A stretch of DNA of 8,628 nt from JBBSEZ01 sp038239195 (GTDB lineage Bacteria; Planctomycetota; Planctomycetia; Gemmatales; Gemmataceae): contig JBBSEZ010000423.1 in assembly GCA_038239195.1 (NCBI GenBank), positions 1 through 8,628 on the forward strand, read 5' to 3'. The translations under genes and the position numbers were made by a program. Positions within the stretch are counted from its first letter, which is position 1, and each line of letters starts with the position of its first letter. The notes below the pieces were generated by a model. The model ran no database searches, was not told where the DNA came from, and worked only from the letters and a program-made list of their open reading frames with translations. Below, piece by piece: positions 1 to 7,058 of the stretch.

Positions 1-316
1 CGATGAAGGCCACGATGCGGCGCGACTCCTCCGGGTCGGCCACGGCGTGAGGGCCGAGGCCGCCCCCGCCGCTGTGCTCGCGGTTGAGGACCTCCTTTTC
101 GTAATGGCGGCGGACGACGTCGAAGGCCGCGACCTGCCCGTCGGTCCAGGTCAAGACGTCCGTCTCCGGGTCGTAGCGGTTCGCCTGGAGCTCCCGCCGG
201 ACCTTCTCCTCCGCCTCGGCGGTCCCGCCATACAGCCGCCCCATCTCCACGGCCTGACGGTGGAGGTAATCGGCGGTGAAGTCGGGCCCGAGATACACCC
301 CCGTGGCCGTAGATGG
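1..316 (-). pseudogene. 5'-truncated, frameshifted quinol-dependent nitric oxide reductase (qNor) fragment; continues beyond left edge
   Basis: Reading the minus strand from 298 down to 2 gives an open frame with qNor family hallmarks: VYLGPDFTADYLHRQAVEM, then NRYDPETDVLTWTDGQVAAF, then DPEESRRIVAFI. In qNor (NorZ) this segment is part of the cytochrome c-like region just after the first membrane helix; the enzyme reduces NO to N2O at the cytoplasmic membrane using quinol. The conserved preceding motif (xxGHG) is present, as IYGHG, but one base out of frame: a run of five G at 299-303 seems to hold one base too many. In that other frame a TGA lies four codons before the I of IYGHG, at about 328-330. 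The expected upstream helix and ~70 N-terminal residues are not found before hemL ends at 428. No start codon or ribosome site is convincing. It is therefore either a decayed gene or one with a sequencing error plus a missing start. The family call is firm; the pseudogene call is moderately firm because most of the gene is outside the window. Confidence 0.7.
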
Positions 317-427
317 TCGGGTGGTGTCAGCAATCCCATCCTGGCAGGAGGCCCCGACTTTTGTCTACCCGGCCGGCAACGGCACCCGGAATTGCATCTT
401 CATATGTGGCTCTGTACGGTATTGCGG

Positions 428-1735
428 CTAAACGGGGCCCATCCGGGCGACCTCGGCCAGCGCCTCGCGCGCCGCCGCGACCGTCTCGGCGATGCGCTCT
501 TCTCCGTGCAGCACCGACGCGAACGCCGCCTCGAACTGGCTGCACGGGAGATACACGCCGCGGTCCATCATCGCCCAGAAGAAGCGCGCGAAGCGGGCCG
601 TGTCGGCCTTCTTCGCGCTCTCGTAATCCGTCACCGGCCCCGCCGTGAAGAACAGTGTCCACATGCTCCCCACGCGGTTGATGCAGTGCGCCACCCCCGC
701 CTCGCGCGCCGCTGCGGCGAGCCCCTCGACGAGGGCGCCCGTCAAACGGTCCAGGGTAGCGTAGGGGCGCGTGTCGCGCAGTTCGGTCAGCGTGGCGATC
801 CCAGCCGCCATCGCCACCGGGTTGCCCGATAACGTGCCCGCCTGGAACACGGGCCCGGCCGGCATTACCTTTTTCACGACGTCGGCCCGCCCGCCGTAGG
901 CCCCCACCGGAAAGCCCCCGCCCACGATCTTGCCCAGAATGGTCAGGTCGGGGCGCTGGCCGAGGAGCTCCTGCGCGCCCCCGTAGGCGAGGCGGAAGCC
1001 GGTCATCACCTCGTCGTAGATCAGCAGGGCCCCGTGCTTCTCCGTCAAACGGCGCAGCTCGCTCAGGAACTCCGCCGACAGCGTGACGAGGCCCATGTTG
1101 CCGGCGATCGGCTCGAGGATGACGCCCGCGATCTGATCGCCGCGCCGCGCAAAGGCGTCGGCGAGCGCGGGCACGTCGTTGTAGGGCAGCGATAGCGTGT
1201 CGGCGGTGCAGCCTTTGGGAATGCCGGGGCTGTTGGGCACGCCGAGCGTCGTGGCGCTGGAGCCGGCCTGCACGAGCAGGCTATCGACGTGGCCGTGGTA
1301 GCACCCGGCAAACTTGACGACAACGTCGCGCCCCGTGAAGCCGCGCGCCAGGCGAATGGCGCTCATCGCCGCCTCGGTCCCGCTGCTGACCATCCGCACC
1401 ATCTCGATCGAGGGCACGGCCTCGACGACGAGCTCGGCGAGTTGCGACTCGCGCTCGGTGGGGGCGCCGAAGCTGGCCCCCTGGCGCACCGCCTCCTCGA
1501 CGGCGGCCACCACGCGCGGGTGCGCATGGCCGAGGATGAGCGGGCCCCACGAGCCGATGTAGTCGAGGTAGCGGTTGCCGTCGACGTCGTACAGATAGGG
1601 CCCCTCGCCGCGCGCGATGAACAGTGGCTCGCCGCCGACCGCCCCGAAGGCGCGGGCGGGGCTATTCACTCCGCCCGGGATCAGCCGGCGGGCTCGCTCG
1701 AAGGCCTCGTGACTGCGGCCGCGCTTGGTGGACAT
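428..1735 (-). CDS. hemL: Glutamate-1-semialdehyde 2,1-aminomutase
   Basis: HemL is a cytoplasmic pyridoxal-phosphate enzyme that converts glutamate-1-semialdehyde to 5-aminolevulinate, the first committed tetrapyrrole precursor in the C5 pathway for haem. The 435-residue product is close to the usual ~426-430. Visible hallmarks are the N-terminal IPGGVNSPARAF (19-30), the GSWGPLILGHAHP block (61-73), SSGTEA (118-122) that binds cofactor phosphate, CYHGH (145-149), the cofactor-contacting YDEVMTGFR (240-248) and the Schiff-base lysine K269 in LGKIVGGGFPVGAYGG. Nothing essential is missing. I chose the ATG at 1733-1735 (MSTKRGRS...) because it fits the family length; a GTG at 1769-1771 would add 12 residues unlike the family. 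Neither start has a strong ribosome site. A possible structured leader (1755-1807) and a palindromic repeat cluster (1833-1922) lie upstream, separating it from the same-strand DUF5685 gene, so it is probably transcribed on its own. Confidence 0.97.
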   Translation of the reverse strand: MSTKRGRSHEAFERARRLIPGGVNSPARAFGAVGGEPLFIARGEGPYLYDVDGNRYLDYIGSWGPLILGHAHPRVVAAVEEAVRQGASFGAPTERESQLAELVVEAVPSIEMVRMVSSGTEAAMSAIRLARGFTGRDVVVKFAGCYHGHVDSLLVQAGSSATTLGVPNSPGIPKGCTADTLSLPYNDVPALADAFARRGDQIAGVILEPIAGNMGLVTLSAEFLSELRRLTEKHGALLIYDEVMTGFRLAYGGAQELLGQRPDLTILGKIVGGGFPVGAYGGRADVVKKVMPAGPVFQAGTLSGNPVAMAAGIATLTELRDTRPYATLDRLTGALVEGLAAAAREAGVAHCINRVGSMWTLFFTAGPVTDYESAKKADTARFARFFWAMMDRGVYLPCSQFEAAFASVLHGEERIAETVAAAREALAEVARMGPV

Positions 1736-1754
1736 GAGACAGGGGCCTCGGAGA

Positions 1755-1807
1755 GGTCGGGCTTTCCTCACTCTAGCAGGCGCCGGAAGGCCCGACCAGG
1801 CGCCTGC
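1755..1807 (-). promoter_or_regulatory. Possible H-type pseudoknot in the hemL leader
   Basis: In hemL transcript orientation a perfect 9-bp stem forms between GCAGGCGCC (1807-1799) and GGCGCCTGC (1784-1776). Its 14-base loop contains GGTCGGGC (1797-1790), exactly complementary to GCCCGACC (1762-1755) downstream. The connecting loops are 1, 5 and 13 bases, which is sterically feasible for a pseudoknot. The last pairing ends 19 bases before the chosen hemL ATG, so folding could affect ribosome access. No match to a known riboswitch class is apparent. Long complementary words do arise by chance in GC-rich DNA, so the regulatory role is inference only. Confidence 0.35.
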
Positions 1808-1832
1808 GGCTGAGGCGAGCGGCAGGACTTCG

Positions 1833-1922
1833 TTCCTGTAGGACGGCTCTCCTGAGCCGTCCGGGATGTAGGACGGCTCTCCCGAGCCGTCCGGACGGCT
1901 CAGAAGAGCCGTCCTACAGGAA
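1833..1922. repeat. Cluster of three palindromic repeat units (REP-like)
   Basis: Three units each form a perfect 9-bp hairpin with arms GGACGGCTC and GAGCCGTCC around a 4-base loop: 1841-1862 (loop TCCT), 1871-1892 (loop TCCC) and 1893-1914 (loop AGAA). Units 1 and 2 are direct repeats, each preceded by TGTA. Unit 3 is inverted and followed by TACAGGAA, the reverse complement of TTCCTGTA before unit 1. The outer halves, 1833-1862 and 1893-1922, therefore form a 30-base inverted repeat with a single mismatch, in the loop. The cluster sits 21 bases past the DUF5685 stop codon and about 100 bases upstream of hemL, so on the minus strand it could act as a transcription stop or mRNA stabiliser. 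The architecture resembles REP/REPIN elements, which are non-autonomous and mobilised in trans. No transposase is nearby. Confidence 0.85.
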
Positions 1923-1943
1923 TGCCTTTCCCTGCCGGCCGCC

Positions 1944-2984
1944 TCACAGACACGCCGCCACGTCCAGACAGCAGCAACTCACCTCGCAGCAGGCATAGCC
2001 CGCACAGCACGCCTCCGTCCCGTCGCCGCTCTTGCCGCCCCCCTCGGGGTTCTTCCCCCTGCGCCGTCGCGGCCCTTCGATCTGGCCCTCTTCGCCCACC
2101 GGCTTGTCGCCCTCCGCGCTGGCTGGCCGGTCCTTCTCGGGAGTGATGCCATCGCCCACCCCGGCCGCGAGGGCCGCCCGCGCCCCGCGCCAGCGCCCGG
2201 CCACGCGGCCCGCCATGCCCGCGCAAAATGCGTGCGCCTCCTCCAGGAGCTGCCGCACGGTCTCCTGGAGCTCGCGCCCTCGCTCCGGGGCGAGGCGCGT
2301 CGCCCCCGCCTGGCGCAGCGGGTTGTAGTTGCCCGTGGTCGCGTCGCGGGCGAAGTCCTGGTAGGCATCGACGAGGAAGACCGAACGGCCGATGCGGTCG
2401 CCCAGGCCAAAGGCGTCCTCCGCCGCGACAACCGGCGCGGAGCACTGCGCCAGGTGGCGGGCCACCAGGCCGAACGCCGCCCCCGACGGCCCCGACGCGC
2501 GCTGGAGGTCTGTCTCTCCCGCGCGTTCCAGCACCTTTTGCTCGGCCAGCACGTCCTCGAACTGCTGCACGTCGAAGCCGTTGGCCAGCAGGTCGCGTCG
2601 GGCGCGGGCGAAGGAGCTCTTGTAGAAGGCGAAGGCAACGCGCGCCTTCCACGAGCCGCGGTCGTCGAGGTCGTCCTGCACCTTCACGCCGATGGTGTAG
2701 GCGGAGACGGCAGCGAGGAACTGCTCGCGCTGGGTCAGGTACACGGGCTGCGGCACCGAGCGAACGCCGCCCTTGAGACAGTTGTTGACGGGGAAGGCCC
2801 GCTCCGAGGGGCAGGCGCCGCTGAGCAGCCAGTCGGCGGCGGCGACGTCGTGGACGACCAGCAAGCGCGTCTGCACGCCGTAGCGATACGACAGGCTGGC
2901 GCACAGGTTGCAGTAGGACGAAGCGTAGTCGTTCCAGTCTTCGGTGGCGAGCAAGCGCTTCTGGGGGCGGAGCAGGCCGAACAT
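1944..2984 (-). CDS. DUF5685 family protein with two Asp-rich motifs and a Cys-rich tail
   Basis: The 346-residue product begins MFGLLRPQK and has the N-terminal YCNLCASLSYRYG (24-36, C25/C28) typical of the DUF5685 family, whose biochemical function I do not know. Two acidic motifs stand out: VQDDLDD (102-108) and DAYQDFARD (206-214), the latter followed by YNPLR (220-224). Their spacing and form recall the metal-diphosphate-binding motifs of all-alpha isoprenoid synthases, but this is inference. A mostly helical region (~170-275) is followed by a charged, Gly/Pro-rich linker (~280-324). The last 21 residues hold eight cysteines (C326, 327, 332, 333, 337, 338, 339, 345). There is no signal peptide. 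The ATG at 2982-2984 has a weak GAGGG upstream and matches the family's MFG start. It is divergent from the WD40 gene across 172 bases. The palindromic cluster lies just past its stop codon. Confidence 0.85.
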   Translation of the reverse strand: MFGLLRPQKRLLATEDWNDYASSYCNLCASLSYRYGVQTRLLVVHDVAAADWLLSGACPSERAFPVNNCLKGGVRSVPQPVYLTQREQFLAAVSAYTIGVKVQDDLDDRGSWKARVAFAFYKSSFARARRDLLANGFDVQQFEDVLAEQKVLERAGETDLQRASGPSGAAFGLVARHLAQCSAPVVAAEDAFGLGDRIGRSVFLVDAYQDFARDATTGNYNPLRQAGATRLAPERGRELQETVRQLLEEAHAFCAGMAGRVAGRWRGARAALAAGVGDGITPEKDRPASAEGDKPVGEEGQIEGPRRRRGKNPEGGGKSGDGTEACCAGYACCEVSCCCLDVAACL

Positions 2985-3144
2985 CGTGGCGCCCTCGGGG
3001 CCAGGAAAGAGCGGGGCCGCTGCGCAGGCAGTCTACGGGGCGTGGCGACTTCTACAAGCCGCCCCGCCCTCCCAAGCTGGGACCAACTCGCCTGTGCGCC
3101 GGTATCGCTTTTGCATATGCTCTCGTTCCGCCCGCCTACCCTCC

Positions 3145-3150
3145 GAGGAG
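3145..3150 (+). promoter_or_regulatory. Ribosome binding site of the WD40 gene
   Basis: GAGGAG lies 6 bases before the ATG at 3157. It fixes this start over the longer in-frame ORF beginning at 2944, which would put ~70 unrelated residues in front of a clear signal peptide. Confidence 0.8.
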
Positions 3151-3156
3151 AAGACC

Positions 3157-4161
3157 ATGCCCCGACCTACCCCCGCCCGTTTCTCTGTTGCCCCTCTCGC
3201 CTTCGTCCTGGCCGGCTGGTTCCCCACGGCCCTTCCCGCCTTCGGCGCCGCCCCGGCGACGGAGGGCAGCGCGTTCCCGCGGACTTTGAAGGGCAACCGC
3301 GACGGCATCTTCGGCGTGGCGACGAGCCCCGAAGGGCTCGTGGCCTCGGCCGGCCGCGACGGCGTCGTCCGCGTGTGGAACGCGAACACGAGCGAGGCGG
3401 TCCACGCCCTGCGCGGGCACTCCGGGCAGATCCTGCGCGTCTGCTTTCGCCCCGACGGCAAGGTGCTGGCCTCGGCCGGCAGCGACAAGACGGTGCGCCT
3501 GTGGGACGCGAACACCGGCAAGGCGCTGCGCACGCTCAAAGGCCACGATCACTGGGCCACCGACGTCTGCTTCAGCCGCGATGGCAAGAAGCTGGCGACA
3601 GCCTGCGCCGACCGAAAAGTGCGCGTCTGGGACGCCGCGAGTGGCGAGCTCCTGCTGACGCTGACCGGGCACGTCGGCGAGGCCTGGGGCGTCGCGTTCG
3701 GGCCCGATGGGAAGATGCTGGCCTCGTGCGGCAAGGACGGCACCGTTCGCCTGTGGGCCCTCGACACGGGCAAGGAGGAGCGCGTGCTCAAGGGACACAC
3801 CAAGGAGGTGTATACGCTCGCCTACCGCCCCGACGGCAAGCGCCTGGCGAGCGCCAGCCAGGACGGCACGGCGCGCGTCTGGGACGTTCAGACGGGCGAG
3901 GTCGTCTGCACGATGAAGGGCCACGCCGGCCCCGTCTACACGGCGGCCTACAGCCCCGACGGCCGGCGCCTGGTGACCGCCAGCCAGGACCGCACGGTGC
4001 GGACGTGGTGCGCCGACATCGGGGCGCCGCTACTCACGCTCAAGGGGCACCAGGCCGACGTCTACGGCGCCGCGTTCGGGCGTTCCGGGCGCTACGTGGC
4101 GTCGGGCAGCCAGGATCGGACGGTGCGGCTGTGGGACGCGCGCGGTGAGGCGAAGCGGTAA
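3157..4161 (+). CDS. Secreted seven-bladed WD40 beta-propeller protein
   Basis: The 334-residue product starts with a probable Sec signal peptide: basic residues (R3, R8), a hydrophobic core (~10-28) and a likely cleavage near AFGA-A (28-32). It is therefore expected outside the cytoplasmic membrane. The rest is seven WD40 repeats at about 43-83, 86-127, 128-169, 170-210, 211-252, 253-294 and 295-329. Most have the GH near the start and a final WD or equivalent (RVWNA, RLWDA, RVWDA, RLWAL, RVWDV, RTWCA, RLWDA), with SPDG-type turns between. Seven repeats are enough to close one propeller, and there is no kinase, enzyme or peptidase domain fused to it, unlike many planctomycete WD40 proteins. 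Its partner cannot be told from the sequence; such propellers are usually protein-binding scaffolds. A hairpin 13 bases after the stop codon may end its transcript. Confidence 0.9.
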   Translation: MPRPTPARFSVAPLAFVLAGWFPTALPAFGAAPATEGSAFPRTLKGNRDGIFGVATSPEGLVASAGRDGVVRVWNANTSEAVHALRGHSGQILRVCFRPDGKVLASAGSDKTVRLWDANTGKALRTLKGHDHWATDVCFSRDGKKLATACADRKVRVWDAASGELLLTLTGHVGEAWGVAFGPDGKMLASCGKDGTVRLWALDTGKEERVLKGHTKEVYTLAYRPDGKRLASASQDGTARVWDVQTGEVVCTMKGHAGPVYTAAYSPDGRRLVTASQDRTVRTWCADIGAPLLTLKGHQADVYGAAFGRSGRYVASGSQDRTVRLWDARGEAKR

Positions 4162-4174
4162 GGTCGTTCCAGGG

Positions 4175-4202
4175 GCGCGAGGATTGATGAGTTCCCTCGC
4201 GC
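4175..4202 (+). terminator. Hairpin after the WD40 gene, possible terminator
   Basis: GCGCGAGG (4175-4182) pairs perfectly with CCTCGCGC (4195-4202) around a 12-base loop, beginning 13 bases past the WD40 stop codon. No T-run follows, so a canonical intrinsic terminator is not supported. A second small hairpin, GCCCGC (4223-4228) with GCGGGC (4235-4240), follows. Confidence 0.35.
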
Positions 4203-4213
4203 TCCGTTAGAAT
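4184..4213 (+). promoter_or_regulatory. Possible sigma-70 type promoter for the LRR genes
   Basis: TTGATG (4184-4189) and TAGAAT (4208-4213) are separated by 18 bases and match the -35 and -10 consensus at 4/6 and 5/6 positions. The site lies 53 bases before the ATG at 4267. It overlaps the hairpin at 4175-4202, which weakens one of the two calls. This is one of the few AT-containing stretches in the gap. Confidence 0.3.
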
Positions 4214-4266
4214 CAGCTCGGCGCCCGCCTTCTCGCGGGCCGCACGGCGAGCTGAGGCCCGACCGC

Positions 4267-5652
4267 ATGACCGGCCACGAAGGGCTCGTCCAGGCGATCC
4301 TCGAAGACACCGAGGACGACGTCGCGCGCCTCGTCTACGCCGACTGGCTCGATGAGCAGGGCGTTCCCCGCGGCGAGCTCATCCGCGCTCAGGTGCGGAT
4401 GCACCAGATCTCGCCCGACTCGCCCCGCTGGCGGGCCTTGTACGAGCGGCAGGAGAAGCTCATCGTCGCCAGTCGCTGGCTGGCGGAACTGCCCCAGCTA
4501 CAGGGCGTCTCCTGGGGGCCGTTCGAGCGCGGCTTCGTTCGCCTCGTGTACTTCTCGAGCTGGAAGGCGTTCCGCACGCACGCCGAGCGGGCCTTCGCGG
4601 CCGCGCCCCTCGCGGAGATGCGCCTGCCCGGCCCTTACCTGCTGAGCAACCTCGCCGGAACGCCCGAGGCCCGGCACTTGCGCGTTCTGGGAATGGCCGA
4701 GGACATGGGGCCGGGCGAGGCCCGCCTGTTGGCCGCCTCGCCCCACCTCACCGGCCTCGTCCATCTGCGGCTGGGGCTCAGTGTCGGCGCGGATGGTGTG
4801 GCGGCGCTGGCCGCCTCGCCCAACCTCGGCTACCTGGGCGTGCTCAGCCTGTCCGGCAACCGCTTCCGAGATGCGGGGGCGCTCGCCCTGGCCCACTCGC
4901 CGCACCTTGCCCGCCTCCGCCGCCTCGACCTCTCCCTCACCCTGACGAGCGACGCCGCACTGACGGAATTGGCCGACTCCGGCGCCCTCCCCAACCTTCG
5001 GGCCCTCGCCCTCCGCGGCAACGAGATCGGCGAGGCCGGGGCCCTCGCTCTGGCCGGGGCGCCGGCCTGCGGGAAACTGACCGAGCTCTACCTGACCAGC
5101 AACCGGGCCGGGCGCGCCGGCCTCGAATCGCTCCTCACGTCGCCGCACCTGGGTCGCCTGGCCCGCCTCGACGTGGCGTGGAACAAGGCCTCCGCGCCGC
5201 GCGAGGAGGTTCTGGCCGGGGGCCCGCCGGGGACGGCCCTCAAGGTGCTCGAGTTGCACGGCAACGAACTGGGCGACAAGGGGGCCGCGGCGCTGGCGGC
5301 CTGCCCGCGGCTGGGCGGGCTGGAGGAGCTCTACCTGGACGAGGCCGGCCTCGGCGATAGGGGGGCGGTCGCGCTCGCGCGCTCGCCTCACCTCTCCAAC
5401 CTCACCACGCTACACCTCCGCCAGAACGCCATCGGCGACGCCGGGTCGGAGGCGCTGGCGCTCGCCCCGTTCGCGGAGAGCATCGAGGACCTGGTGCTGT
5501 CGGAAAATGGGATCGGCGACCGGGGGGCGCGGGCCCTGGCCGGCTCGCCGCACTTGACAAACCTGTGGCGGCTCGACCTGTCTCGCAACCCGCTGGGAGA
5601 GGGAAGCAAGCGCGCCCTGCGGAAGCGATTCGGCAAACGCGTCGGACTGTAG
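4267..5652 (+). CDS. TIGR02996 repeat-companion domain plus leucine-rich-repeat protein (copy 1)
   Basis: The 461-residue product opens with a TIGR02996 domain (about 4-46), recognised by AILEDTEDDVARLVYADWLD and GELIRAQ. This short domain is known mainly from Gemmata-type planctomycetes, where it heads proteins built of repeats; its role is unknown. A linker region (~50-130) contains WLAELP and FERGFVRLVYF, typical of these proteins. From about 150 to 455 there are roughly eleven leucine-rich repeats of ~27-28 residues of the ribonuclease-inhibitor type, with a recurring pattern of ALAxSPHLxNLxxLDLSxN and IGDAGA. There is no signal peptide or membrane helix, so it is probably cytoplasmic and binds a protein ligand. 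GAGG (4254-4257) lies 9 bases before the ATG, a weak ribosome site. The next gene is a paralogue 24 bases downstream, so the two are probably one transcript. Confidence 0.9.
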   Translation: MTGHEGLVQAILEDTEDDVARLVYADWLDEQGVPRGELIRAQVRMHQISPDSPRWRALYERQEKLIVASRWLAELPQLQGVSWGPFERGFVRLVYFSSWKAFRTHAERAFAAAPLAEMRLPGPYLLSNLAGTPEARHLRVLGMAEDMGPGEARLLAASPHLTGLVHLRLGLSVGADGVAALAASPNLGYLGVLSLSGNRFRDAGALALAHSPHLARLRRLDLSLTLTSDAALTELADSGALPNLRALALRGNEIGEAGALALAGAPACGKLTELYLTSNRAGRAGLESLLTSPHLGRLARLDVAWNKASAPREEVLAGGPPGTALKVLELHGNELGDKGAAALAACPRLGGLEELYLDEAGLGDRGAVALARSPHLSNLTTLHLRQNAIGDAGSEALALAPFAESIEDLVLSENGIGDRGARALAGSPHLTNLWRLDLSRNPLGEGSKRALRKRFGKRVGL

Positions 5653-5665
5653 CGGGCCAAGCGGC

Positions 5666-5671
5666 GGGAGG
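5666..5671 (+). promoter_or_regulatory. Ribosome binding site of LRR copy 2
   Basis: GGGAGG lies 5 bases before the ATG at 5677, a strong site that fixes the start and supports independent translation of the second gene within the 24-base gap. Confidence 0.75.
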
Positions 5672-5676
5672 CCGTC

Positions 5677-6993
5677 ATGCGGGAAGGCGACGCCATCTTT
5701 CAGGCGATCCTCGAAGCGCCAGGCGACGATGCTCCTCGTCTGGTGTACGCCGACTGGCTCGACGACAACGGCGATCCCGAACGTGCCGAATTCATCCGCG
5801 TGCAGATCGAACTGGCCCGGATCGGCGAAGGCGATCCGCGCCGGCCCGCCCTCGCCGAGCGAGAGCGGGCGCTGGCCACGGCCCACCGGGAGCGCTGGCT
5901 GGCGGCGCTGCCCGCGTGGGCGCGGGACACGTGCCTGTTCCGGCGCGGCTTCGTGGCCGAGGTGACGGTCACGGCCGCGCAGATGGTGAAGGGCGCGGCG
6001 AGGTTGTGGCGGGCCGCCCCTCTGGAGACGTTGCGGCTCGCCAACGTGCGCGGCCGGATGGGCAAAATCGCCTCCTTGCCCTGCCTGGGGCGCCTGAGCG
6101 CGCTGGTGCTGGCCAACAACGTCCTCCTGGACAAGGACGTCGAGGCGCTGGCCGCGTCGCCGCACCTGACCGGGTTGACCGCGCTCGAGTTGGAGCACAC
6201 GGCGCTCGACGCAAAGAAGGTGTGGACACTGTTCGCCTCCCCTCACCTGGCTGGGCTGGTCCGGCTCGGCCTGAGCATGCACCTCCTGGACGACGAGAGC
6301 GCGCGGGCGCTGGCGAGCTCTCCCCACCTCGCCAATCTCCGCGACCTCGACCTGGGCTATAACAACCTCGGCCCCGAGGGAATCGAGGCACTGGGAAGCG
6401 CCCCTCTCTTTGCCGGCCTCCGCCGCCTCGACCTGCGAGACAACGGGCTCGGGAACGCCGGGGCCCGCGCCCTCGCGGCTTCGCCCCACTTCTCCAAACT
6501 CCAGGACCTCAACGTGGGCTTCTGTCGCATCGGCCGGGCGGGGGCGGCCGCGCTCGCCACCTCGGCACACCTGACAAACCTCCGCGTGCTCGACCTCTGC
6601 GGTAACCTGATTGGACCGGACGGCGTGCAGGCGCTTGCCGCGTCTCCGCGGTTGGCGACGCTGACGAGCCTGGCGCTGAGCGGGAACCCGGTGTGGGCCG
6701 AGGGGGCGCGCGTCCTGGCGAGCTCTCCGCACCTGTCCGGCCTGAAGTACCTCGCTCTGGGCCAGGCCGGCATCGACGACGAAGGGGCGCAGGCGCTGGC
6801 GACTTCGCCTCACCTGCGCCAGCTCGCGGTGCTCCACCTCAACAGCAACCGCATCGGGACCGAGGGGGCGCGGGCGCTCATCGCCTCTCCCCGCTTCGCT
6901 CGCCTCACCTCTCTCGAGTTGACCGGCAACACGCTGCGCACGGACCTGCGGAAGGCGCTGCGAGCCCACTTCGGCGCCGCCCTGCACGTGTGA
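5677..6993 (+). CDS. TIGR02996 repeat-companion domain plus leucine-rich-repeat protein (copy 2)
   Basis: The 438-residue product has the same plan as its upstream neighbour. A TIGR02996 domain covers about 4-46 (AILEAPGDDAPRLVYADWLD, then AEFIRVQIELA), a linker with WLAALPAW and FRRGFVAEVTV covers about 50-125, and about ten leucine-rich repeats cover 132-432 with the same ALAxSPHLxxLxxLDLxxN / IGxxGA unit. Both proteins end in a similar KRALRKRFG / RKALRAHFG cap, so the pair looks like a tandem duplication that has diverged substantially. No signal peptide or membrane segment is seen. Start choice follows the GGGAGG ribosome site. nth follows on the same strand within about 65 bases, allowing co-transcription, although a shared function is not implied. 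Ligand and role are unknown; leucine-rich repeats normally bind proteins. Confidence 0.9.
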   Translation: MREGDAIFQAILEAPGDDAPRLVYADWLDDNGDPERAEFIRVQIELARIGEGDPRRPALAERERALATAHRERWLAALPAWARDTCLFRRGFVAEVTVTAAQMVKGAARLWRAAPLETLRLANVRGRMGKIASLPCLGRLSALVLANNVLLDKDVEALAASPHLTGLTALELEHTALDAKKVWTLFASPHLAGLVRLGLSMHLLDDESARALASSPHLANLRDLDLGYNNLGPEGIEALGSAPLFAGLRRLDLRDNGLGNAGARALAASPHFSKLQDLNVGFCRIGRAGAAALATSAHLTNLRVLDLCGNLIGPDGVQALAASPRLATLTSLALSGNPVWAEGARVLASSPHLSGLKYLALGQAGIDDEGAQALATSPHLRQLAVLHLNSNRIGTEGARALIASPRFARLTSLELTGNTLRTDLRKALRAHFGAALHV

Positions 6994-7058
6994 GCCCCGC
7001 AGGCATGAAACTTGCCGAATCCTCGAACGGAGCCTTCTTTTCCCTCGCGGTGACGACC

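Noticed and set aside
47..832. A 261-codon plus-strand open frame over the qNor fragment and hemL 3' end
   Set aside because: It is antisense to two regions with clear protein homology and shows no domain of its own.
3104..3120. The palindrome GCATATGC (3113-3120) upstream of the WD40 gene as an operator or promoter
   Set aside because: An isolated 8-base palindrome with no paired -35 or -10 element; not enough to call a site.
2232..4148. A 638-codon plus-strand open frame crossing DUF5685 and the WD40 gene
   Set aside because: It is antisense to one well-supported gene and out of frame with another, and its product is Arg/Gly/Pro-rich and unlike any family I know.
7005..7058. Alternative nth start at ATG 7005
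   Set aside because: It is in frame but adds 18 residues not typical of the family and has no ribosome site; it is kept only as a note because ATG 7059 also lacks a strong one.
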